Shown here: positions 6,569 through 13,212 of the stretch, piece by piece | Layout of the letters: each line of letters opens with the position of its first letter | Numbering within the stretch: position 1 is the first letter of the stretch | DNA from: RGIG6353 sp045594565 | GTDB taxonomy: Bacteria > Bacillota > Clostridia > Oscillospirales > SIG627 | Assembly (NCBI GenBank): GCA_045594565.1 | Contig: JAZNYT010000011.1 | Location: forward strand, 1-13,268 | Direction: 5' to 3' | Length of the DNA stretch: 13,268 nt | Position numbers and translations under genes: made by a program | Notes under the pieces: generated by a model | Databases searched by the model: none | Told to the model about the DNA's origin: nothing | What the model saw: the letters and a program-made list of their open reading frames with translations, nothing else

Positions 6569-8209
6569 TTACACGTTTTTAATTTCATTCTGCTTTGCTA
6601 CAAGGCTTTCACCGCAGTATATACGGCGAAGCTTGGGCTTTTCGATTTTACCCGTTGGGTTACGGGGTACGTCTGCAAATATTATCTTGTGGGGTCTCTT
6701 GTATCTGGGAAGGTCAAGACAGAAGTCCTGAATCTCCTCCTCTGTTATTTCTACGCCCTCTTTTGCCTGAATGATTGCGGCGGCGATTTCGCCAAGTCTC
6801 GGGTCGGGAAGCCCAATGACTGCAACGTCGTTTATCTTATCGTGACGGCGGAGGAAGTCCTCAATCTGTACGGGGTAGAGGTTTTCACCACCCGATATGA
6901 TAACGTCCTTCTTTCGGTCAACCAGCCAGATAAATCCGTCCTCGTCCTCCTCTGCCATATCTCCCGTAAAGAGCCAACCGTCGGAAAGTACCTCGGCGGT
7001 AGCCTTTTCGTCCTTGTAGTAGGCAGTCATGACACCGGGTCCTTTAACCGCAAGCTCTCCTACCTCGCCACGCTTCACTTCGTTTCTTTCTTCGTCAACT
7101 ATCTTTGTCTGCCAGCCGTAGCCTGCTTTTCCGATAGCGCCTACCTTATGCTCGTTTTCAACGCCCAGGTGAACACAACCCGGTCCTATCGACTCGGAGA
7201 GACCGTAGTTGGTATCGTATGCATGGTGAGGGAAATAGCCCTTCCAGCGCTTAACAAGACTTGGTGGTACAGGCTGAGCGCCTATATGCATGAGACGCCA
7301 AGCGGACAGGTCGTAGTCCTCAAGCTTTATATCGCCTCGCTCGATAGCATCAAGCAAGTCCTGTGCCCAGGGCACGAGAAGCCATACTATAGAGCATCTT
7401 TCCTCGGAGGCCACCTGCAATATCCACTCGGGCTTAATACCGTTGAGAAGCACCGCACGTCCTCCCACAAGGAACGAGCCAAACCAGTGCATCTTCGCAC
7501 CCGTATGGTAGAGAGGAGGAATGCAAAGGAATACGTCATCCTTTGTCTGTGAATGGTGATTCTGCTCGGTCATTGCCGAGTGCATGAGACTTCTGTGTTT
7601 ATGTATAATTGCCTTGGGGAAGCCTGTTGTTCCCGATGAAAAATATATTGCCGCATCATCGTCGTCGGTAAGCTTGATTTTAGGAGCCTTTGATGAGCAG
7701 TACTCTACAAGCTCCTCGTAGCTTTCCGCGAAGGTAGGACAATCCTCACCAACGTAAAGCCATGTCTTTACCTTCTTTGCTTTATGGCAAATTTCCTCCA
7801 CACGTCCTGTGAATTCGGGACCGAAAACAAGAACGTCGGCGTCAGATAAGTCGAGACAGTACTTAATTTCGTCACCTGTGTAACGATAGTTGAGAGGCAC
7901 CGCCATAGCACCCGCTTTGAGAGCTCCAAAGTAAATCGGAAGCCATTCAAGACAGTTCATAAGAAGAATAGCCACCTTATCGCCACGTTTGATACCTCTT
8001 GACAGAAGAAGGTTTGCAAAGCGGTTAGCCTTACAGTTAAAGTCCTGCCAGGTAATCTCCTTACGGTACACCTCGCGTTGATTCGTCTCTATGAGCGAGT
8101 ACTCACGCCAGGAGGTGCGCTGTCTTTCAAATTTGGGATTTATCTCAACGAGAGCTACGTCGTTGGGATAAATGTCTGCGTTTTTTTGTAAAATTTCTGT
8201 AATAGGCAT
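6569..8209 (-). CDS. Acyl-CoA synthetase, AMP-forming (ANL superfamily)
   Basis: 546 aa, full length for a fatty-acyl/aryl-CoA synthetase. Motifs in order: SSGTTGFPKA (residues 191-200, ATP P-loop), YGLSES (335-340), GWLFTGD (411-417), the DRKKD hinge (431-435) with ISGGENLYP, and PTGKIEK (518-524) whose K521 is the usual adenylation lysine. It joins a carboxylic acid to CoA at the cost of ATP going to AMP. It follows the symporter by 22 bases (AAGGA upstream) and precedes iorA, so it probably activates the acid that the symporter brings in. It is not a close relative of the operon's second ligase (PaaK-type), and why two are needed is unclear: they may take different aryl acids, or one may serve a branched or aliphatic acid. 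The catalytic class is firm; the substrate is not readable from sequence. Confidence 0.9.
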   Translation of the reverse strand: MPITEILQKNADIYPNDVALVEINPKFERQRTSWREYSLIETNQREVYRKEITWQDFNCKANRFANLLLSRGIKRGDKVAILLMNCLEWLPIYFGALKAGAMAVPLNYRYTGDEIKYCLDLSDADVLVFGPEFTGRVEEICHKAKKVKTWLYVGEDCPTFAESYEELVEYCSSKAPKIKLTDDDDAAIYFSSGTTGFPKAIIHKHRSLMHSAMTEQNHHSQTKDDVFLCIPPLYHTGAKMHWFGSFLVGGRAVLLNGIKPEWILQVASEERCSIVWLLVPWAQDLLDAIERGDIKLEDYDLSAWRLMHIGAQPVPPSLVKRWKGYFPHHAYDTNYGLSESIGPGCVHLGVENEHKVGAIGKAGYGWQTKIVDEERNEVKRGEVGELAVKGPGVMTAYYKDEKATAEVLSDGWLFTGDMAEEDEDGFIWLVDRKKDVIISGGENLYPVQIEDFLRRHDKINDVAVIGLPDPRLGEIAAAIIQAKEGVEITEEEIQDFCLDLPRYKRPHKIIFADVPRNPTGKIEKPKLRRIYCGESLVAKQNEIKNV

Positions 8210-8231
8210 TTTTTACGTATCCTTTTTATAA

Positions 8232-9803
8232 TTATTTTCCAAGTGATTCTTTTGAGTAAACCTTGACCTCTACTTCGTAGCAGGAGAACATTTTATCTGT
8301 TTCCTCTTTATCAAGCTTCGGAGTGAAGAGGCTGACAATAGGAACAATAATAAGACCGCCAATCATTGCAAATACACCAGAGTAGAGAGAGTTTGTAAAT
8401 ACAAACCCTAAAAATCCTCCATCTATAGTGAAAAGTCCAAAGTCCTTTAAAAGCTGAATTATTTCAATTCCGGTACCGAATATAAAGGAACAAAGAACCG
8501 CCGCCTTTGTAACCCTCTTCGAGTAAAGTCCGTAGAGGAAGGGAGCAAGGAATGCGCCTGCAAGAGCGCCCCACGATACACCCATCATCTGCGCAATGAA
8601 GGTAAAGCCCGGGAACATATCCTTAACTATCGCAATAACCGCCGAAACAACTATGAAGAACACTATGAAAAGACGTAGAGTGAAAAGCTTTTTCTTTTCG
8701 GTCATTTCCTTTTTTGTTGCGGGAGCGATAACGTCAAGAGTGAGAGTTGATGCTGACGTAAGTACAAGAGATGAAAGGGTTGACATTGATGCCGCTAGAA
8801 CAAGTACAATAACTATTGCAATTATTATAGGAGATAGATTTGAAAGCATCGTAGGAATGATTTTATCATTCATAAGCTTTCCGCCGACATACAAAGTCTC
8901 GCTGTCAAAGAGTCTGCCAAAGCCACCAAGGAAGTAACAGCCCCCTGCAACGATAATAGCGAATATTGTTGAAATGATAGTTCCCTTATTTATAGACTCC
9001 TCGTTTTTGATGGAGTAGAACTTACCGACCATCTGAGGAAGTCCCCAAGTACCGAGAGAGGTGAGCATTACTACAAAGAAAAGAAATATGGGATTAGGAC
9101 CTACAAACGACGCGAATGCGCCAGGCATAACGTCACTTTCAAGTTGTGCAAGCTTGGTGTATGCTTCAATAAATCCACCCTGTGAGTTAATGACCGCTGC
9201 AATTACCGCAATGATGCCTACAAGCATTATGATTCCCTGAATAAAGTCGTTGATAGCAGTTGCCATATAACCGCCGTATATTACGTAAATTCCGGTAAGC
9301 ACTGCCATAACTGCAATTACCACCCAGTAAGGAAGTCCGAACGCCATATTAAAAAGGCTGGAAAGTCCGTTGTAGAGGGATGCGGTGTAAGGAATGAGAA
9401 ATACGAAAACGATGAATGAAGCCACGACCTTAAGCGCCTTTGAGTTGTAACGCTTTTCAAAAAACTCGGGCATGGTCTTGCTTTCGAGGTGCTTTGTCAT
9501 AACTCTCGTTCTTCTGCCGAGAATTACCCATGCAAGAAGTGAGCCGATAAATGCATTTCCAAGACCTATCCAGGTGGACGCCATACCGAACGCCCAGCCG
9601 AACTGTCCCGCATATCCTACGAAGATAACTGCCGAGAAGTAGCTTGTGCCATACGCAAAGGCGGTGAGCCAAGGTCCGACGCTTCTGCCACCTAGTACGA
9701 AGCCGTCAACGTTTGTTGAGTGTTTTCTGCAATAGAGTCCGACGCCTATCATTACGGCGAAGAATATTACAAGCATTACGCTTGTAAGAATTTGTGTTTC
9801 CAT
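8232..9803 (-). CDS. Sodium:solute symporter (SSS family)
   Basis: 523 aa with about 13 hydrophobic segments and no signal peptide, the normal SSS topology. Family features: GGRSVGPWLTAFAYGTSYFS (38-57) in the first repeat, GTWGLPQ (251-257), and MSTLSSLVLTSAS (340-352), which matches the sodium-site helix of PutP-like transporters. It imports a small organic solute with Na+. It is the first gene of the T-box operon, starting 56 bases after the leader terminator with AGAAGGG upstream. Because the T-box reads tyrosine and the next genes activate acids, likely cargoes are an arylacetate such as 4-hydroxyphenylacetate, or tyrosine itself. Automated annotation might call it a pantothenate or proline symporter from the SSS family; I see nothing specific for either. 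The substrate is inferred from context alone. Confidence 0.9.
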   Translation of the reverse strand: METQILTSVMLVIFFAVMIGVGLYCRKHSTNVDGFVLGGRSVGPWLTAFAYGTSYFSAVIFVGYAGQFGWAFGMASTWIGLGNAFIGSLLAWVILGRRTRVMTKHLESKTMPEFFEKRYNSKALKVVASFIVFVFLIPYTASLYNGLSSLFNMAFGLPYWVVIAVMAVLTGIYVIYGGYMATAINDFIQGIIMLVGIIAVIAAVINSQGGFIEAYTKLAQLESDVMPGAFASFVGPNPIFLFFVVMLTSLGTWGLPQMVGKFYSIKNEESINKGTIISTIFAIIVAGGCYFLGGFGRLFDSETLYVGGKLMNDKIIPTMLSNLSPIIIAIVIVLVLAASMSTLSSLVLTSASTLTLDVIAPATKKEMTEKKKLFTLRLFIVFFIVVSAVIAIVKDMFPGFTFIAQMMGVSWGALAGAFLAPFLYGLYSKRVTKAAVLCSFIFGTGIEIIQLLKDFGLFTIDGGFLGFVFTNSLYSGVFAMIGGLIIVPIVSLFTPKLDKEETDKMFSCYEVEVKVYSKESLGK

Positions 9804-9858
9804 TTAAAATCCCTTCTTTCTTTTTTTATTTTGCAAGGAAGAGAACGAAATCCAATGG

Positions 9859-9892
9859 AAAAAAATAACGTCCTCTTTTTTCAAAGAGGACG
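9859..9892 (-). terminator. T-box leader intrinsic terminator
   Basis: Minus strand: a 10-bp GC-rich stem, CGTCCTCTTT (9892-9883) with AAAGAGGACG (9878-9869), a GAAA loop and a TTATTTTTTT tail. The CCTCT of its 5' arm (9889-9885) is complementary to AGAGG (9920-9916) at the T-box, so forming the antiterminator breaks this hairpin. This is the off-state structure when the tRNA is charged. Confidence 0.93.
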
Positions 9893-10134
9893 ATTTCTTC
9901 AAAACCGTGGTACCACCTCTGTTCGCCAAAGCTTCACAGCTTCGACCTTTACGGGTACTTGCTATACCCTTGTTCTGTTACGGGAACTCCCGTTGCAGCC
10001 TACTCGTTTCCTTTCGGTGCACTGCTAACAAAATGTATTCGAAAAACAGACTGCCGTTGTCTCGCACCAACCGACAACTCTCTTGAGGCACATACTGAAT
10101 TCCTACTTGTTTCTGCTCAACGCATTTAGATGAT
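9859..10134 (-). ncRNA. T-box riboswitch leader, tyrosine specifier (UAC)
   Basis: On the minus strand the leader shows all T-box parts. Stem I: lower helix AACAA (10111-10107) with TTGTT (10031-10027); AGTA (10107-10104) on the 5' side of the specifier loop; the AGAGAG motif (10083-10078); and an apical stem GTTGTC/GACAAC (10078-10073/10061-10056) with the GGTTGGTGCGA loop. The 3' side of the specifier loop reads GAA-TAC-A, placing TAC (10037-10035) as the specifier, followed by the usual A. After the stem II/III region comes the conserved T-box AGGTGGTACCACGG (9918-9905). Its TGGT (9915-9912) pairs with an ACCA tRNA end, consistent with discriminator A of tRNA-Tyr. Uncharged tRNA-Tyr would stabilise the antiterminator and switch on the symporter-ligase-ior-paaK-ACT operon. 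T-box identity is very sure; the tyrosine assignment is strong but rests on manual alignment. Confidence 0.93.
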
Positions 10135-10140
10135 AGAGGT

Positions 10141-10169
10141 ATTTTAGCACAATAAAGTAAAAATGTCAA
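10141..10169 (-). promoter_or_regulatory. Sigma-70-type promoter of the T-box operon
   Basis: Minus strand: consensus -35 TTGACA (10169-10164), a 17-base spacer and -10 TAAAAT (10146-10141). Transcription would start near 10134, at the 5' edge of the T-box leader. The near-perfect promoter fits a system regulated by attenuation rather than initiation. It begins only about 15 bases past the stop codon of the OPT transporter gene, with no terminator between them. Confidence 0.9.
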
Positions 10170-10183
10170 GAATTTTTTAAAAT

Positions 10184-12103
10184 TTATTTGACCGTTTTTA
10201 TTTTGCCACCAAGTGAAAATCTGACGAGTGTTAAAACGATTATCGCAAAAAAAGTCAAAGAGACGATACCCGATACAAGAGGTGAAAAGCTGAACGTTCC
10301 CGATAAATCTATCATCTTGCCTACGCCGAATATTGCAAGAACGGCAAGGAGAATACCGACGAGTCCCTCTCCCGCTATCATACCCGAGCAGAAAAGGATA
10401 CCGTTATTCGTAGTGCTCTTCCTCTTTTCTTCATTCTTTATTCTGTTGGTAAAAAGACGTACAAGACCGCCCACCATTATACATGCGTTAAGCTGTACGG
10501 GGAGATAAACACCGATAGCAAAGGGGAGTACGGGAATACCGAGCATTTCGGCAACTACCGCAAGAGCTACGCCTACGAAAATGAGAGACCAAGGAAGCGC
10601 GCCTCCCATAATGCCCTCAATAACCATCTTCATGAGGGTCGCCTGAGGTGCTGCAAGCTCGTCCCCGCCAAAGCCAAAAGCGGTGTCAAGAAGGTTGAGA
10701 GTTGCACCGATGGCAAGAGAGGCAGCCACTACACCGATAATTTCGCCTATCTGCTGTTTTCTCGGCGTGGCACCAAGGAGATATCCGGTTTTCAGGTCTT
10801 GAGAGGTATCACCCGAAATTGCGGCAACGATACAAATAATCGAGCCGATGGCAATAGCCGCCTGCATACCCGTTGCCCCCGCCTCACCTGTAAGCTTCAG
10901 GATAAGAGTTGCGATAAGGAGAGTTGCAATAGACATGCCCGAAACGGGATTGTTACTGCTTCCTACGAGTCCTACCATACGGGAGGAGACCGTTGCAAAG
11001 AAGAAGCCGAAAATAACGACGATAATAGCACCAATGAGAGACACAGGAATTGCGGGAATGAGCCATACGAGAAGGGTCAAGATGAGTATTGCAACAAGAA
11101 CGATTTTAATATTTATATCGTGCGAGGTGCGCTCGTTTGAAGCGTTACCGCCCGAGGACAGTCCCTTCATGGCGTGGAAAAATGTGCGTACAATAAGAGG
11201 AAGTGACTTCAGAAGGCTTATAATTCCCCCTGCCGCGAGTGCCCCTGCGCCGATATATCTGACGTAGTTTCCCCAGATAGAGCTTGCTCCCCCTGTCAGG
11301 AAGAGCTCACCAATGGTACTATCGGTTACGGGATACATAGTAATGGCAGATCCGAAAATCACAATGAGAGGTATTAAAACGAGCCAGCTCACAACGCCAC
11401 CGGCAAGCATATAAGAGGAAATTCTCGGTCCGCAAATATACCCCACCGACATAACGGCAGGATAAATTTGTGTTCCAAAGGATGCGGGGTAGGTCTCGGC
11501 ATTTCCCAAAATTGAAACCTCGCCCGAAACGATCTTTAATCCGTCTATAATAAACTTAAAAAGCCCCCCGAAGCCCATACCGGAAAAGACGGTCTTTGCA
11601 GAGGAGCCTCCCTTCTCACCGGCAAGAAGCACCTCAGCGCACGCCTGTCCCTCGGGGTAAGGAAGTACCCCATGCTCCTTTACAATGAGAGCACGACGGA
11701 GTGGCACCATAAAGAATACGCCGAGAAGCCCGCCCAAAAGTGCAATGAGGGTTATCTCAAGAAGGCTCGGCGTTTCCATAAGTCCCTCCTTTGCCCACAG
11801 GTAGAGGGCAGGGAGTGTGAATATTGCACCTGCCGCAAGGGATTCTCCTGCTGAACCGACGGTCTGTACCACGTTACTTTCGAGAATTGAATTTTTCCTC
11901 ATTACAACTCGAATAACACCCATTGCAATGACGGCGGCGGGGATAGAGGCAGATACCGTCATACCTACACGAAGTCCCAGATACGCGTTTGCCGCACCGA
12001 ATATTACCGCCAGAAGAACGCCCGAAATTATTGAGGTGACGGTGAGCTCCGGGGGTGATTTTTCCGACGGAACGTAAGGCTTGAACTTGTTTTTTTCTTC
12101 CAT
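10184..12103 (-). CDS. OPT-family oligopeptide transporter
   Basis: 639 aa with many membrane segments (about 14-16), the usual size for prokaryotic OPT carriers. Diagnostic stretches are ELTVTSIISGVLLAVIFGAA (19-38), YPEGQACAEVLLAGEKGG (149-166), NNPVSGM (384-390) and GDTSQDLKTGYLLGATP (431-447). These proton-coupled carriers take up short peptides; plant YSL relatives move metal chelates. GAGGAAAA lies upstream of the ATG at 12103, and the MEEKNKFKPYVPSEKSPPEL start resembles family N-termini. It is transcribed in the same direction as the T-box operon and immediately upstream of it. The operon has its own promoter and leader, so this gene is probably separate, although readthrough would deliver transcripts into the T-box. 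Peptide import would suit an amino-acid-acquiring neighbourhood. The family is firm; the substrate is unknown. Confidence 0.93.
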   Translation of the reverse strand: MEEKNKFKPYVPSEKSPPELTVTSIISGVLLAVIFGAANAYLGLRVGMTVSASIPAAVIAMGVIRVVMRKNSILESNVVQTVGSAGESLAAGAIFTLPALYLWAKEGLMETPSLLEITLIALLGGLLGVFFMVPLRRALIVKEHGVLPYPEGQACAEVLLAGEKGGSSAKTVFSGMGFGGLFKFIIDGLKIVSGEVSILGNAETYPASFGTQIYPAVMSVGYICGPRISSYMLAGGVVSWLVLIPLIVIFGSAITMYPVTDSTIGELFLTGGASSIWGNYVRYIGAGALAAGGIISLLKSLPLIVRTFFHAMKGLSSGGNASNERTSHDINIKIVLVAILILTLLVWLIPAIPVSLIGAIIVVIFGFFFATVSSRMVGLVGSSNNPVSGMSIATLLIATLILKLTGEAGATGMQAAIAIGSIICIVAAISGDTSQDLKTGYLLGATPRKQQIGEIIGVVAASLAIGATLNLLDTAFGFGGDELAAPQATLMKMVIEGIMGGALPWSLIFVGVALAVVAEMLGIPVLPFAIGVYLPVQLNACIMVGGLVRLFTNRIKNEEKRKSTTNNGILFCSGMIAGEGLVGILLAVLAIFGVGKMIDLSGTFSFSPLVSGIVSLTFFAIIVLTLVRFSLGGKIKTVK

Positions 12104-12159
12104 AATTTTTCCTCGCTTTGAAGGGTTTTATCTCTGAATTTCTCATATATTCAGGGCTT

Positions 12160-12165
12160 ATTATA
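12160..12165 (-). promoter_or_regulatory. Possible -10 box for the OPT transporter gene
   Basis: Perfect TATAAT on the minus strand, 57 bases upstream of the transporter ATG. At 17 bases the -35 position reads AACACT, a poor match, and there is no TGn extension. The A+T-rich region could throw this up by chance. It is the best candidate in the divergent region shared with the plus-strand hydrolase gene. Confidence 0.35.
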
Positions 12166-12215
12166 CTATCTTATCCATTTATAGTGTTTTTCTTTCCTTT
12201 TGTTCAAAAAAACTA

Positions 12216-12244
12216 TTGACTATCGTACTATTTGGGTGTACAAT
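12216..12244 (+). promoter_or_regulatory. Sigma-70-type promoter of the endonuclease/exonuclease/phosphatase-family gene
   Basis: TTGACT (12216-12221), a 17-base spacer and TACAAT (12239-12244). Transcription would begin near 12251, giving a leader of about 20 bases with AGGAGG at 12257-12262. The promoter lies inside an upstream extension of the reading frame, which rules that extension out as coding. Confidence 0.85.
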
Positions 12245-12271
12245 CATAAAAAAATCAGGAGGAAAAACAAA

Positions 12272-13072
12272 ATGAAGCTTAATATAATGACCTATAACGT
12301 AGCAAGCGGAAGATACTACAAAAACGACGCAGACATAAACGAGCACGGCGGTGCTATAACCGACCTTTCCAAGTGTGCTGAGGTTATAAAGGACGTAAAT
12401 CCCGACTTCTGCGGTATCAACGAAATCAACGAGTACGAGAAGCAATACGTAGATAAATATAACTTGAACTGTGCGTGTGACCAGACGAAGTTCCTTGCTG
12501 AGTTTACAGGACTTTCCAATCACTATTTCGGAAAGGCTATTCACTTTGACAACAGAGGCGACTACGGTAACGCCGTTATTTCCAAGTATCCTATCCTTTC
12601 GAGTGAGGTTATCGGTATTCCCGACCCCGAAATAAAGGACGAGGAGGGCTACTACGAGACGAGAGGTATTGCAAAGGTTAAGCTTGATATTGCAGGGGGC
12701 ATTACGGTTTTACAGGTACACGTAGGTCTTACCGTTGCGGAAAGCCAGAATGCTATCAATACTCTTTGTCGAGTAATCGACGAAACAGAGGGTCCCATCA
12801 TTCTTATGGGTGACTTCAATATGCGTCCCTCAAACGTGCTTTTCAATAAAATAACCGAGCGTCTTACGGCTATCACTCCCGACGGAGAAGGATATCAGCA
12901 CACCTTCCCCTCTTGGACACACGATGCGAATATTGCGGAAAACCTCAAGAACTACCGCTACTGTAAAATAGACCACATCTTCGTTTCGAAGGAATTCAAG
13001 AAGATTTCCTGCAACGTGCATAAGGTGAGAGTTTCCGACCATATGCCCCTTGTGGCAACACTTGAGATATAA
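12272..13072 (+). CDS. Endonuclease/exonuclease/phosphatase-family hydrolase
   Basis: 266 aa from 12272. It has the exonuclease III/DNase I/sphingomyelinase-like fold with its metal and catalytic motifs in order: MTYNV (6-10), GINEIN (48-53, metal-binding Glu), GNAVISKYPI (99-108), QVHVG (148-152, catalytic His region), GDFNMRP (180-186), IDHIF (233-237) and SDHMPL (255-260). Such proteins hydrolyse phosphodiesters; this short version without extra domains could act on nucleic acid, phospholipid or a sugar/inositol phosphate. No signal peptide is seen, so it is probably cytoplasmic. The frame runs back to 12200, but AGGAGG nine bases before 12272 and the promoter at 12216-12244 fix the start. 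It is a single-gene transcript divergent from the OPT transporter, followed by a hairpin at 13143. The fold is certain; the substrate is not known. Confidence 0.9.
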   Translation: MKLNIMTYNVASGRYYKNDADINEHGGAITDLSKCAEVIKDVNPDFCGINEINEYEKQYVDKYNLNCACDQTKFLAEFTGLSNHYFGKAIHFDNRGDYGNAVISKYPILSSEVIGIPDPEIKDEEGYYETRGIAKVKLDIAGGITVLQVHVGLTVAESQNAINTLCRVIDETEGPIILMGDFNMRPSNVLFNKITERLTAITPDGEGYQHTFPSWTHDANIAENLKNYRYCKIDHIFVSKEFKKISCNVHKVRVSDHMPLVATLEI

Positions 13073-13142
13073 GGCTCGCGAGAATATTCGTTATATTAAA
13101 ATTCAAAAGAGGAGGATTTTAAAAATCCTGAAGTGATAAAAT

Positions 13143-13180
13143 GATGGTAGACACAAAAAAAGTGTCTACCATCGTTTTTT
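13143..13180 (+). terminator. Terminator-like hairpin after the hydrolase gene
   Basis: A perfect 12-bp stem, GATGGTAGACAC (13143-13154) with GTGTCTACCATC (13162-13173), a loop of seven A and then GTTTTTT. It is a good intrinsic terminator about 70 bases past the hydrolase stop. The same sequence may belong to the end of an insertion sequence starting here. The stretch 13073-13142 has no gene, only a weak AGGATT/AATCCT hairpin (13113-13129). Confidence 0.8.
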
Positions 13181-13181
13181 A

Positions 13182-13190
13182 TGCTATACT
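13182..13190 (+). promoter_or_regulatory. Possible extended -10 promoter for the OrfA-like gene
   Basis: TGCTATACT (13182-13190) matches an extended -10 (TGnTATACT). Transcription would begin near 13197, just upstream of the AAAAGGAG ribosome site (13196-13203). No convincing -35 is present, because the position falls inside the hairpin stem. Confidence 0.4.
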
Positions 13191-13212
13191 AAAGGAAAAG
13201 GAGATGATAATA

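Noticed and set aside
6553..6588. Twelve-codon N-terminal extension of IorA
   Set aside because: It would overlap the preceding gene's stop and contains the ribosome site; the lysine-rich sequence is not family-like.
6689..7552. Plus-strand 287-codon reading frame opposite the acyl-CoA synthetase
   Set aside because: No family resemblance, no promoter, fully antisense to a gene with all ANL motifs.
10031..10040. Reading the T-box specifier as AUA (Ile), ACA (Thr) or AAU (Asn)
   Set aside because: Only UAC keeps the GAA-codon-A layout of the specifier loop; the other frames shift the codon away from the conserved GAA.
9978..10169. 63-codon minus-strand frame inside the T-box leader
   Set aside because: It overlaps the promoter and structured stem I, and has no ribosome site; the RNA structure explains the sequence.
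12200..12271. N-terminal extension of the hydrolase to 12200
   Set aside because: The stretch contains the -35 and -10 boxes and the AGGAGG for the start at 12272.
12179..12544. Minus-strand 121-codon frame that looks membrane-like
   Set aside because: Its hydrophobic appearance comes from the reverse complement of the hydrolase gene and its promoter; no ribosome site, and the sense gene is convincing.
13141..13212. In-frame upstream ATG extending the OrfA-like protein by 24 residues
   Set aside because: The extension is the hairpin and promoter region; MGRPKG is a typical N-terminus and has a well-placed GGAG.
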